Shown here: piece by piece, positions 1 through 8,153 of the stretch
Numbering within the stretch: position 1 is the stretch's first letter
Layout of the letters: each line of letters starts with the position of its first letter
NCBI RefSeq assembly: GCF_003855095.1
Contig: NZ_CP033972.1
Location: 4,340,001-4,404,000 of the forward strand
DNA from: Gordonia insulae
GTDB taxonomy: Bacteria > Actinomycetota > Actinomycetes > Mycobacteriales > Mycobacteriaceae
Direction: 5' to 3'
DNA: 64,000 nucleotides
Notes under the pieces: model-generated
Database searches by the model: none
What the model was told of the DNA's origin: nothing
Seen by the model: the letters and a program-made list of their open reading frames with translations, nothing else
Program-made: the position numbers and the translations under genes

Positions 1-223
1 GACCGGCCGCCTGATCGTCGGCGGACACCACGGTCTCCGACGGCGCCGGCTGATCCACACTCCCGGACAGCACCTTCACCTTGCAGGTCCCGCAGGTGCC
101 CTGATTGCAGGAGTTCGGCAGGTAGACGCCACTGCGCAGGAAGGCGTCGAGCAGACGCTGATCCTCACCACACGTGACGGTGCGCGGGTCGGAGCCCGAT
201 ACCTCGACCGAGTACGACACCAT
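1..223 (-). CDS. gcoB: Reductase partner of the aromatic O-demethylase P450, 2Fe-2S ferredoxin N-terminus (partial, cut by window edge)
   Basis: Only about 74 N-terminal residues lie in the window, beginning with ATG at 223. They form a plant-type 2Fe-2S ferredoxin domain: SCNQGTCGTCKV supplies three of the four cluster cysteines. A GGAGG ribosome-binding site overlaps the end of the P450 gene immediately upstream, so the two genes are co-translated. In characterised GcoAB systems the partner is one polypeptide with ferredoxin, FAD and NADH domains in that order. Here only the ferredoxin part is visible, so the FAD/NAD part is inferred. It would pass electrons from NADH to the GcoA heme. Confidence 0.85.
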   Translation of the reverse strand, partial: MVSYSVEVSGSDPRTVTCGEDQRLLDAFLRSGVYLPNSCNQGTCGTCKVKVLSGSVDQPAPSETVVSADDQAAG

Positions 224-225
224 CC

Positions 226-1437
226 TCACACCTCCCAGGTCACGTGCAGCGACGTCGGGCCGCGGAAACCCCAGCCCCAGAACTCGACGTCGTTGTCGGT
301 GTCGCGCTCCAGATTCGGGATGGAGTCGAAGAGCTCCTCGAGGCCGATCCGGCAGACATGGTTGGCGAAATAGATTCCGGCACAAGCATGATTGCCGGCA
401 CCGAACGCGAGGTGCGGCAGGGGCGGCCGGGACAGGTCGTACTCCGACGGGGCCTCGTAGACGCTGTGGTCATGGTTGGCCGAACCATACGACATCAACA
501 CCACCGAGCCGGCCGGCAGCGCGACGCCGGCCACCTCGACGTCCGTGGTGCTGACCCGTGCGGTCGCCGACCAGATCGGCGACGTCCAGCGCATGCCCTC
601 GGAGATCGCCCGGGGGATCAGACCGGCCTCGTCGACGACGGACTCCAACTGGTCGGGCCGCGTGAACAAGCCGACCAGCGTCGACGCCATCGCGTGTCCG
701 GGTTCCTGCATCGCACCCAGTAGGTAGACGTACAGGGTGGGGTAGATGTAGTCGCGCTCGCGCGTCTTGCCGTCGGGCATCCCGTCGTGCAGCCAGTGGC
801 TGATCGCACTGTCGTCGGGGTGGTCGATCCAGCGGTCGATCAACGGATCGACGATGGCGCGGATCTCCGCCTTCGCCTCGTCGCCCTCGTCGAAGCCTTC
901 GGGATTGGTGAACTCGCCGTCCTCGTCGACGCCGGCGTTGGTGAACGATCGGGACAGCTTGTGGAACCAGTCGCGAAGCTTGTCGGAGCTCACCGACTGC
1001 AGCCCGAGCAGGTCGCCCAGCGCCCGCACCGAGACGGGCTCGCAGTACTGCCCGACGAGTTCGGCGCGGCCGACGTCCTCGAAGGTCTCCAGATAGCGCC
1101 GGGCGATCGGCCGGACCAGGTCGTCGATCCAGCGGTCCACCTCCTGCGGTTGCAGCGCCGGGTCGACCATGGAGCGCAGGTCGGCGTGGATCGGCCCGTT
1201 GACACCGATCACCGCCGGATGCCCGAAGGTGCGCCCACCGGCCTTGGTGATGATGGCCTCGAAGTCGTCGCTGGTGGCGATCTCGCGGCAGATCTCGGCA
1301 GTGCTGGCCACATATGAGCCGAGGACGGGGACGTAGGCGAGGGGGACCTCGGCGCGCAGGCGCTCGTAGATCGGATACGGATTGCGCTCGAGTTGGGTCA
1401 TGGTGATGTCGTCGAGCCAGGAAACGGTGGTGGTCAC
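226..1437 (-). CDS. gcoA: Cytochrome P450 aromatic (guaiacol) O-demethylase, CYP255A type
   Basis: This 403-residue protein is predicted to demethylate guaiacol-like lignin aromatics to catechols plus formaldehyde, using electrons from GcoB. Heme-binding [10 protein letters not shown] is at 345-354 (axial Cys352), and the ExxR motif is E280/R283. In the I-helix the acid-alcohol pair reads Glu-Pro (GAMQEPGH, 241-248), the unusual feature I recall for GcoA. Phe71, Phe165 and Phe391 fall exactly four positions before Phe75, Phe169 and Phe395, which contact guaiacol in Amycolatopsis GcoA (recalled). The start is GTG at 1437 after AGGAG. The gene diverges from an AraC-family regulator, the same layout as in known gco clusters. 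Confidence 0.92.
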   Translation of the reverse strand: MTTTVSWLDDITMTQLERNPYPIYERLRAEVPLAYVPVLGSYVASTAEICREIATSDDFEAIITKAGGRTFGHPAVIGVNGPIHADLRSMVDPALQPQEVDRWIDDLVRPIARRYLETFEDVGRAELVGQYCEPVSVRALGDLLGLQSVSSDKLRDWFHKLSRSFTNAGVDEDGEFTNPEGFDEGDEAKAEIRAIVDPLIDRWIDHPDDSAISHWLHDGMPDGKTRERDYIYPTLYVYLLGAMQEPGHAMASTLVGLFTRPDQLESVVDEAGLIPRAISEGMRWTSPIWSATARVSTTDVEVAGVALPAGSVVLMSYGSANHDHSVYEAPSEYDLSRPPLPHLAFGAGNHACAGIYFANHVCRIGLEELFDSIPNLERDTDNDVEFWGWGFRGPTSLHVTWEV

Positions 1438-1569
1438 GGGCTGTGCTCCTCGGTCGGGTGACTGGTGGTCGGATCGGGCGGTGATGCCCGGTGCCGACAG
1501 ACGCTAGGTGCCGCCGCAGCGCCGATCGATACCGTTTGCGCGGGCGCGAGACGGATCGCGCGAACAATC

Positions 1570-1585
1570 TGTGATGTGGATCGCA
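1570..1585. promoter_or_regulatory. Possible Crp/GlxR-like site between gcoA and its regulator
   Basis: The sequence TGTGATGTGGATCGCA matches the CRP/GlxR consensus TGTGA-N6-TCACA at nine of the ten defined positions. It lies in the 182-bp divergent spacer, 36 bp before the AraC gene and 133 bp before gcoA. Catabolite-type cAMP control of the aromatic genes is the inference. A chance match is possible. Confidence 0.35.
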
Positions 1586-1619
1586 TAGCCATGCCGAGAT
1601 GCGGTAGAACACAAAGACC

Positions 1620-2594
1620 ATGTCCGCATCCGAGCAGCTCGTGGGTACACGGGATTGGGAGACAGCACATCAGGCCGTCGCCGATGTGTACTTCCCGCAC
1701 GAGCTGGCCGCACTCGACGGCCGCGACGACATCGACCTGTCGTTGCGCACGGTCGAGCTCGGCGGGGTCACCATCGGCCGCCTCACCTGGGGGACGGCGG
1801 TGTCCATCGCGTGCGACTACCCGGGTGCCTATGAGGTCAACATCCCGCTGTCGGGACGGCTGCACTCCCGCAGCGGTCACGACGAACTCGTCTCGACACC
1901 CGGCCAGGGCACGATCTTCGCCGCCGACACACCGTCGCTCATCACCCGCTGGACCGCGGATTGCCACGTCCTGGGCGTGAAGTTCGACGCCGAGCATCTC
2001 GAACGGGAGGCCGATCGGATTCATCTCGCGCCCATCCGCCGACGGCTGTCGCTGCCCGACCGCGTCGACGTGTCTACGGATGCGGGCGCATCGTGGCTCG
2101 GTCTGGTCACCGCACTGTCCGCGCAGACGCGCGAGCCGGTCGACCTGCTGGCCAATCCGCTGGTCGGGCCCCAGCTCGCGAGTGCGGTGACCACCGCGTT
2201 CCTCCTCGCCGTCACCGGTGCGGACGTCGAGTCGGAGCGGCCGATGCGACCCGGAATGGTGAAACGGGTCCTCGATGCCCTGCACGACGACCCGGGGCGA
2301 CCATGGACGCTGGCGGAGATGGCTGCCGTCGGCGGCACCAGCGTGCGCCGACTGCAGGAGGCGTTCGCCGAGTACGTGGGAACCACACCCACCCGGGCGC
2401 TCGCCGACATCCGCCTCGAGCGGGCCCACGCCGACCTCGACAGCGGCGACGTCACCGTCGCCGATGCCGCGGCCCGGTGGGGATTCAGCAGTCCGAGCCG
2501 GTTCGCCTCGGCCCACCGCCGGCGATACGGGGTGAACCCGTCGCAGGTCGTGCGCGGGCACGTGACGGATCGCGCGCAGCGGCCGCCGGGATAG
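1620..2594 (+). CDS. gcoR: AraC-family regulator, probable activator of gcoAB
   Basis: This 324-residue protein has an N-terminal ligand-sensing domain of the AraC-binding-like type (about 20-190) and a C-terminal pair of helix-turn-helix motifs (about 225-315, with WTLAEMAAVGG and the typical WGFSSPSRFASAHRRRYG second helix). It diverges from gcoA across a 182-bp spacer. In other bacteria gcoAB is preceded by an AraC-type gene, so an aromatic-responsive activator role is likely but inferred. No close Shine-Dalgarno is seen before ATG 1620. The PaaX-type gene follows 9 bp downstream on the same strand. Confidence 0.82.
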   Translation: MSASEQLVGTRDWETAHQAVADVYFPHELAALDGRDDIDLSLRTVELGGVTIGRLTWGTAVSIACDYPGAYEVNIPLSGRLHSRSGHDELVSTPGQGTIFAADTPSLITRWTADCHVLGVKFDAEHLEREADRIHLAPIRRRLSLPDRVDVSTDAGASWLGLVTALSAQTREPVDLLANPLVGPQLASAVTTAFLLAVTGADVESERPMRPGMVKRVLDALHDDPGRPWTLAEMAAVGGTSVRRLQEAFAEYVGTTPTRALADIRLERAHADLDSGDVTVADAAARWGFSSPSRFASAHRRRYGVNPSQVVRGHVTDRAQRPPG

Positions 2595-2603
2595 CATCGC
2601 GCC

Positions 2604-3380
2604 ATGCCCCGTACGTCCGGACCGCAGCGCCTCCCCGCACGGTCGGCCATCCTCAGCACACTGCTGGGTGCCCATCCCGCGCAGGCGTCGTCGGCCGGAA
2701 TCCTCGCCATCGCAACCGAACTCGGGATCGGTGAGTCCGCGGTACGCGTGGCCCTGACCCGGATGGTCGCCGGCGGCGACCTCGACCGTACCGACGGCAT
2801 CTATCGGCTCACTGACCGGTTGTCGGAACGGCAACGTCGGCAGGACGAGTCGATCCGGCCAGCCGTGCGTCCATGGAACGGCCGTTGGCGGCTCGCGGTG
2901 ATCAGTGTGCCGTCCGACGACGCAGCCATACGGAACGCGACGCGAACCGCGCTGGCCGGGATGCGCTTCGGTGAGCTCCGTGAGGGGGTGTGGACGCGGC
3001 CGGCGAACCTCGATGTGGCACTGGATGATCCGGCGGTGGCGGAGCGGGTGACAATGTTCGACGCAGAACCGGATGAACCCGCCGACGAGCTCGCCGAGAG
3101 ATTGTTCGCGCCGACGGCCTGGGCAGATGAGGCGCGCCGGCTGGTCACGGCGCTCGATCGTGGCGCGGATCTGCGGGACCGGTTCGAGGTCGCCGCACGG
3201 GTGGTTCGGCACATCATGCGGGATCCGCTGTTGCCCGACGAGCTGTGCCCGGGGCCATGGCCGGGCGTGCTGATCCGCGAGCGCTACCAGGGTTTTCGGG
3301 TCGAGTTCGCGGAGCATGTGGGACGCGTACTCGGTCGGGAGTCTCATTACACTTTCGATTCTCACGATCAGAATATGTAA
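2604..3380 (+). CDS. PaaX-family transcriptional regulator
   Basis: The protein has 258 residues. Its N-terminus (about 10-75) is a winged helix-turn-helix like PaaX: ARSAILSTLLG, then a regulatory-helix region rich in Ala and Arg. The middle and C-terminal domains follow the PaaX pattern (RPWNGRWRLAVIS at about 90; a C-terminal DP.LP.ELCPGPWPG motif). PaaX proteins repress CoA-dependent aromatic catabolism and respond to an acyl-CoA. This gene heads a run of acyl-CoA genes, which it probably controls. A TAGCAT -10-like hexamer ends 6 nt before ATG 2604, consistent with a leaderless start. Confidence 0.85.
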   Translation: MPRTSGPQRLPARSAILSTLLGAHPAQASSAGILAIATELGIGESAVRVALTRMVAGGDLDRTDGIYRLTDRLSERQRRQDESIRPAVRPWNGRWRLAVISVPSDDAAIRNATRTALAGMRFGELREGVWTRPANLDVALDDPAVAERVTMFDAEPDEPADELAERLFAPTAWADEARRLVTALDRGADLRDRFEVAARVVRHIMRDPLLPDELCPGPWPGVLIRERYQGFRVEFAEHVGRVLGRESHYTFDSHDQNM

Positions 3381-3384
3381 TAGT
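3346..3384 (+). promoter_or_regulatory. AT-rich promoter/operator candidate for the acyl-CoA gene run
   Basis: The last codons of the PaaX gene form an AT-rich island in very GC-rich DNA. It contains an interrupted palindrome, ATTCT-N7-AGAAT (3358-3374), followed by a TATGTA/TAATAGT -10-like stretch about 55 bp before the acyl-CoA dehydrogenase ATG. It could be the PaaX-controlled promoter. This rests on base composition and symmetry only. Confidence 0.35.
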
Positions 3385-3436
3385 GGTATCGCGGCGCTGG
3401 AACGGCGCCGTCGGACCCACCCGAGGAGACCCCGTC

Positions 3437-5091
3437 ATGGCAACGCACACGGTCACCAACCAGGTACCGCCACTCGTGGATCACGATCTCGCCGACCAGC
3501 CGGTCATCCTCGAGGCCCTTGCTCGGGCCCGCGCCGACCATGCACTCGACGACCTGCACTCGACGACCTGCATGAGATCGGACGGCAGGCGGGATCCGCG
3601 GAGGTCCTCGATCTCGCCGACCGCGCCGAAGCGCATCCGCCGGTCCTCCGGACGCACGACAGGTACGGCAACCGGATCGACGAGGTCGACTACGACCCGG
3701 CGTATCACGAACTCATGCGTCGCGCAGTCGGATTCGGCCTGCACGGAGCGCCATGGGTGGATTCGGGACCGAGTCCGCACCTGGTGCGGGCGGCGAAGAT
3801 GAGTGTGTGGGGCCCGACCGATGCCGGCCACCTGTGCCCGATCTCGATGACCTACGCGGTGGTGCCGGCGCTACGGGCGAACCCGGAACTCGCGGCACGC
3901 TACGAACCGTTGCTGACCACGTCCGTGTACGAGCCGGGCCTGCGTCCGCCGCTGACGAAGGCGGGCCTCACGGCCGGCATGTCGATGACCGAGAAGCAGG
4001 GCGGATCCGACGTGCGGTCCAACACCACCACAGCGAAACCGTTGGGCGATGGCGTCTATCGCATCACCGGGCACAAGTGGTTCACCTCCGCGCCGATGTC
4101 GGATGTGTTCCTGGTCCTGGCCCAGGCGCCCGGCGGGCTGTCCTGCTTTTTCGTTCCGCGGGTACTGCCCGACGGCACACGCAATCCGTTTGCGCTCCAA
4201 CGACTCAAGGACAAACTCGGCAACCGGTCCAACGCGAGCAGTGAGGTGGAGTACGACGGCACCGTCGGTTGGCTGATCGGTGAGGAGGGGCGGGGCGTGC
4301 GGACCATCGTCGAGATGGTCAATCTGACGCGGCTCGACTGCACGCTCGGGACCGCCACGTCGATGCGGACGGGAGTCATGAACGCGGCGCATCATGCCTC
4401 CCATCGCCGCGCATTCGGGGCGGCGCTGATCGATCAACCGTTGATGCGCAACGTGATCGCGGATCTCGCCGTCGAGGCCGAGGCGTCGACCGCCGCAGCC
4501 CTGTGGCTCGCGGAGGTGACCGACCGTGCCGTAGCAGGCGATACCCGTGCGGACGCCATACGACGCATCGGGCTCGCGGTCAGCAAGTACTACGTGTGCA
4601 AACGCGGACCGATCCATGCGGCCGAGTCGCTGGAATGCCTTGGCGGCAACGGCTATGTGGAGGAATCGCGCATGCCGCGGCTGTACCGGGAGGCCCCGTT
4701 GATGTCGGTGTGGGAGGGCTCCGGGAACGTCGCCGCACTAGACGTGCTGCGCGCCATCGCCCGACAGCCGGAGACCCTGGAGGTGTTCTTCGACGAGGTC
4801 GAGGTCGTCCGCGGTCAGTCCCCGGCGCTCGACCGCGCGGTGACCGCGCTCCGCGGCCGATTCGCCGACGTCTCCGATCCCGCCGACATCCAGTTCGCGG
4901 CGCGGCAGATCGTCGGCGACATGGCGCTGGTATTGCAGGGTTCACTGCTGCTGCGATTCGGTCATCCGGCGGTGGCCGAGGCCTTCGCCGTCAGCCGCCT
5001 GGGACCTGGACGTGGCGACGTGTTCGGCTGTCTGCCAGCCGGTCTCGACATCGCGACCATCGTCGACCGCGTCACGCCGAAGGTCGGGTGA
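3437..5091 (+). pseudogene. AidB-like acyl-CoA dehydrogenase, frameshifted by a 14-bp tandem duplication
   Basis: Translation from ATG 3437 gives MATHTVTNQVPPLVDHDL... and reaches ALDDLH, then the frame is lost. The remaining ~500 residues (HEIGRQAGSAEVLDLADRAE... to TPKVG) continue in another frame. The break is a perfect 14-bp tandem duplication (3541-3568). Removing one copy restores a single 546-residue ORF, the usual length for AidB-type acyl-CoA dehydrogenases. Family features are intact: GMSMTEKQGGSDVR, the ITGHKWFTSAP flavin region and LECLGGNGYVEE. As written, the product would be truncated. It could be a true recent mutation or an assembly error. Confidence 0.85.
3541..3568 (+). repeat. 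14-bp perfect tandem duplication inside the acyl-CoA dehydrogenase gene
   Basis: The unit TGCACTCGACGACC occurs twice in direct succession (3541-3554, 3555-3568) and is followed by TGCA, the start of a third copy. Because 14 is not a multiple of three, the second copy shifts the frame. Slipped-strand duplication is the likely origin and would be reversible. Confidence 0.95.
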
Positions 5092-5098
5092 TCTCGCC

Positions 5099-6103
5099 GT
5101 GGACAGTACCGATCAATCCGGCGCAGCGCCCTGGTACCGGAGTCAGACCGACGGCGACGGCAGCCTGTTCCGCGGACGCCACCGCGCCGAGACAGATCGC
5201 ACGTATCGGACCCTGACCTACGAGGTGACCGGACGCATCGCCCGGATCACCTTCAACCGGGCGCAACGGGGCAACGCGATCACCGCCGACACCCCGATCG
5301 ACCTCGCCGCGGCCGTCGAACGCGCCGACCTCGATCCGCACGTCCATGTGATCCTGCTGTCCGGCCGGGGGAAGGGATTCTGCGGCGGCTACGACCTCTC
5401 CATCTTCGCGGAGGGCGCGGCCGCCGACGATGATACCGAGTCGCCGGACGGCACCGTCGTCGACCCGATCGTCCAAGCGCGCAACCACGATCCGGCAGCG
5501 GTGTGGGATCCGATGATCGACTACGCGATGATGAGCCGCTTCAACCGGGGTTTCGCCAGTCTGATGCACGCGAACAAACCGACCGTCGCCAAACTCCACG
5601 GTTTCGCGATCGCCGGCGGCACCGACATCGCCTTGTTCGCCGATCAGATCATCTGCGCCGACGACACCAAGATCGGCTATCCACCGACACGGGTGTGGGG
5701 TGTACCGGCGGCGGGGATGTGGGCGCATCGTCTCGGCGACCAGCGCGCGAAAAGGCTCCTGCTGACCGGGGATTGCATTACGGGCCGCCAGGCCGCCGAG
5801 TGGGGGCTGGCCGTCGAGTCGGTGCCCGCCGACGAACTGGACGCCCGCACCGAGGAGCTCGTCGCGCGGATCGCGCGGATGCCGGTCAACCAGCTGATGA
5901 TGGTGAAGCTCGCGCTCAATTCCGCACTCCACAGCCAGGGAGTGGCCAACTCCGGCATGATCAGTACTGTGTTCGACGGGATCTCACGGCATACGCGCGA
6001 GGGCTACGCATTCCAGAATCGGGCGGCCGAGAAAGGGTTTCGCGAGGCGGTACGCGAACGGGACGAGCCGTTCGGTGACTGGAAACGGGGGCGTGACGGA
6101 TGA
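5099..6103 (+). CDS. Crotonase/enoyl-CoA hydratase-family protein, non-canonical active site
   Basis: This 334-residue crotonase-fold protein is chosen from GTG 5099, 8 bp after the preceding stop codon. An oxyanion-hole segment is present (GKGFCGGYDLS, then AIAGGTDIALFADQ). The two glutamates of true enoyl-CoA hydratases are replaced: the first aligns with Asp (GGTDIA) and the second, 20 residues on, with Pro (GYPPTR). Another crotonase reaction, such as hydrolysis, isomerisation or C-C cleavage of an acyl-CoA, is therefore likelier than simple hydration. The gene overlaps the next crotonase by ATGA, so they are co-translated. Confidence 0.82.
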   Translation: MDSTDQSGAAPWYRSQTDGDGSLFRGRHRAETDRTYRTLTYEVTGRIARITFNRAQRGNAITADTPIDLAAAVERADLDPHVHVILLSGRGKGFCGGYDLSIFAEGAAADDDTESPDGTVVDPIVQARNHDPAAVWDPMIDYAMMSRFNRGFASLMHANKPTVAKLHGFAIAGGTDIALFADQIICADDTKIGYPPTRVWGVPAAGMWAHRLGDQRAKRLLLTGDCITGRQAAEWGLAVESVPADELDARTEELVARIARMPVNQLMMVKLALNSALHSQGVANSGMISTVFDGISRHTREGYAFQNRAAEKGFREAVRERDEPFGDWKRGRDG

Positions 6104-6864
6104 CTCACACCACGGTCAGCGAGAGATCCGAGGGGGCCGTCCGGATCATCGGGATCAATCGGCCGCAGGTGCGCAACGCGGTCGATCGACACACCGCCGA
6201 CGCGCTCGCCGAGGCGTTCCGCCGGTTCGACGCCGACGACGCGGCATCGGTGGCCGTGCTCCACGGCGAGGGCGGAACCTTTTGTGCCGGTGCCGACCTC
6301 AAGGCCATCGCCGACGGCGACCCGAATCGGGTCGCGGACGACGGGGATGGGCCGATGGGGCCGACCCGGATGCGATTGTCCAAACCGGTGATCGCGGCGA
6401 TCTCCGGCCATGCGGTGGCCGGTGGGCTCGAACTGGCGCTGTGGGCGGATCTCCGGGTGGTCGACGACGACGCGATCCTCGGCGTGTTCTGCCGCCGGTG
6501 GGGTGTCCCGCTGATCGACGGCGGGACCGTCCGCCTGCCGCGGCTCATCGGTGCGAGTCGGGCGATGGATCTCATCCTCACCGGCCGGGCGGTCGATGCG
6601 GCCGAGGCGCTCGACATCGGTCTCGCCAATCGTGTTGTGCCATCAGGGGAATCCCTCACCGCGGCGATCCGGCTGGCGGGCGAGATGTCCCGGTTGCCCC
6701 AGACCTGCCTACGTCACGACCGGTTGTCCCTACTCGAACAGGAAGGCCTCGACGAGACCGCCGCGATCGCGAACGAACTCCGGCACGGCATGGTGTCGCT
6801 GGCCGCGGACACCCTGACGGGCGCTACCCGATTCGCCGACGGCGCGGGACGGCACGGGGCCTGA
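6100..6864 (+). CDS. Second crotonase/enoyl-CoA hydratase-family protein
   Basis: This 254-residue crotonase starts at ATG 6100, overlapping the previous stop. The oxyanion-hole motifs GGTFCAGADLKAI and HAVAGGLELALWADLR are intact. The first catalytic glutamate is kept (GLELAL). The second position, 20 residues later, is Cys in LGVFCRRWGVP instead of Glu. It may be an isomerase, hydrolase or single-Glu hydratase. Two adjacent paralogues and a dehydrogenase under a PaaX gene suggest a short acyl-CoA degradation route, perhaps for aromatic ring-cleavage products. The substrate is unknown. Confidence 0.85.
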   Translation: MTHTTVSERSEGAVRIIGINRPQVRNAVDRHTADALAEAFRRFDADDAASVAVLHGEGGTFCAGADLKAIADGDPNRVADDGDGPMGPTRMRLSKPVIAAISGHAVAGGLELALWADLRVVDDDAILGVFCRRWGVPLIDGGTVRLPRLIGASRAMDLILTGRAVDAAEALDIGLANRVVPSGESLTAAIRLAGEMSRLPQTCLRHDRLSLLEQEGLDETAAIANELRHGMVSLAADTLTGATRFADGAGRHGA

Positions 6865-6897
6865 TCCACGCCGCCGGCGAACCGGTGCGCCGCCGCC

Positions 6898-7299
6898 TCA
6901 GGCGGTCTTCCAGGTCGATACTGCCCAGATGATGACGATGTCGATGGCGATCACCAGGATCGACCACCACGGGTAGTAGGGCAGCCACAGGAAGTTCACG
7001 ATGATCGACAGCGACGCGATGATGATCGCGGCCACCCGGGACCAGGTGGCTCCGGTGAACAATCCGATCGCGATGGCGATGGCCACCAGCGAGACGATGA
7101 TGTGAATCCAGCCCCAGCCGGTGAGGCTCAACTTGTAGACGTACTCGGGACCCGCGACGAAGACATCGTCCTTCGCGACGGCCGAGATGCCCTGCAGGAG
7201 TCCGAGGATACCGCCGACGAGCAACAGTGCGCCGGCCCCGATGGTCCCGGCAGCGGCGAAACCCTGTTGAACGCGGTGATCTCCGTGCTGTGTGGTCAT
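6898..7299 (-). CDS. Small four-helix membrane protein (DUF7144-type)
   Basis: The 133-residue protein has four hydrophobic helices (about 17-37, 60-80, 85-105 and 110-130) and a polar loop, KDDVFVAGPEYVYKLSLTGWGW, between helices 1 and 2. It resembles the actinobacterial DUF7144 family, which has no known function. AGAAGGG precedes ATG 7299. It stands alone, convergent with the crotonase operon. No catalytic residues are visible, so only an integral membrane location is assigned. Confidence 0.75.
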   Translation of the reverse strand: MTTQHGDHRVQQGFAAAGTIGAGALLLVGGILGLLQGISAVAKDDVFVAGPEYVYKLSLTGWGWIHIIVSLVAIAIAIGLFTGATWSRVAAIIIASLSIIVNFLWLPYYPWWSILVIAIDIVIIWAVSTWKTA

Positions 7300-7442
7300 G
7301 GCAACCCTTCTCTGACGATGGGTGTCGGGAGTGATTTCGCGTCACCTCTACCGCATCGTCGCGCGGCCGACATACGGCGGGCATCCTCCGTTGTGGGTGA
7401 TTCGGCCTCCGGCCGACCGGGACCGCGACGGCCACCGCCGAC

Positions 7443-8120
7443 TCAGCGGCAGCCGAGCTGGTTCGCCAGATCGTCGAGATCGGTTGCGTGGATGTCGTTC
7501 GCGGGAGAGCCGGTGTCGTCCTTCGGGTCGCCGCCCCACTCGTGTGGTCGTTCGATGAATGCCGTGCGCAGGCCGAAGGAGCGGGCGGAGTCGAGGTCGT
7601 TCTGGTGCGTGGCCACCATCATCACCTGGCGGGGCGGTACCTCGAGGAGATCGGCCAGACCGCAGTAGGTTTCGCGAGCCGGCTTGTAATGCCGCCACAG
7701 GTCGGATCCACCGATCACGTCCCAGTCGAAGCCGTTGTGCTTGGCCATGTCGCTGAGCAGCGCGACCGTTCCGTTGCTGAGCGCGCACACGGTGAAACGG
7801 TGCTTGAGCCTGCGGATCCCGGGGGCGGCGTCCGGCCAGCCGGGAATCGTCCGCCACGCCCGGACCAGCCGGTTCGTCTGGTCCGTCGTCAACGTGACGT
7901 CGAGGAGGGCGGCGACCTCGTGCACGGTCCGGGTCTGCAGATCGTCGAGCCGGGTCCACGGGAGTTCTCCGGACTCCACGCGCGCCAGGATCGGGGAGTA
8001 GTGCCGTCGCCACTCGCGGGCGAATCCGGCGGCGTCGACCCCGGGAACGGTGTCGGCCACGGCACCGGAGATGCCGGTGAACCAGTCGGTGACCGTGCCG
8101 AACGTGTCGAACGCGAGCAC
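7443..8120 (-). CDS. HAD-superfamily hydrolase, haloacid dehalogenase type II
   Basis: The 225-residue protein carries the type II dehalogenase motifs: FDTFGT with the nucleophilic Asp at about residue 5, the LSNGT motif, the conserved Lys in HYKPARETY, and the acidic motif VATHQNDLDSA. Members hydrolyse 2-haloacids or phosphate esters by an aspartyl intermediate; the substrate here is not predictable. The GTG start at 8120 lies 33 bp after the metallophosphoesterase stop on the same strand, and no other start is available after the in-frame stop. The motif begins almost at the first residue, so the N-terminus is unusually short. Confidence 0.82.
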   Translation of the reverse strand: MLAFDTFGTVTDWFTGISGAVADTVPGVDAAGFAREWRRHYSPILARVESGELPWTRLDDLQTRTVHEVAALLDVTLTTDQTNRLVRAWRTIPGWPDAAPGIRRLKHRFTVCALSNGTVALLSDMAKHNGFDWDVIGGSDLWRHYKPARETYCGLADLLEVPPRQVMMVATHQNDLDSARSFGLRTAFIERPHEWGGDPKDDTGSPANDIHATDLDDLANQLGCR

Positions 8121-8153
8121 CCGGACGTTGTCGAGCGGGTCGTCGTCGATCGG

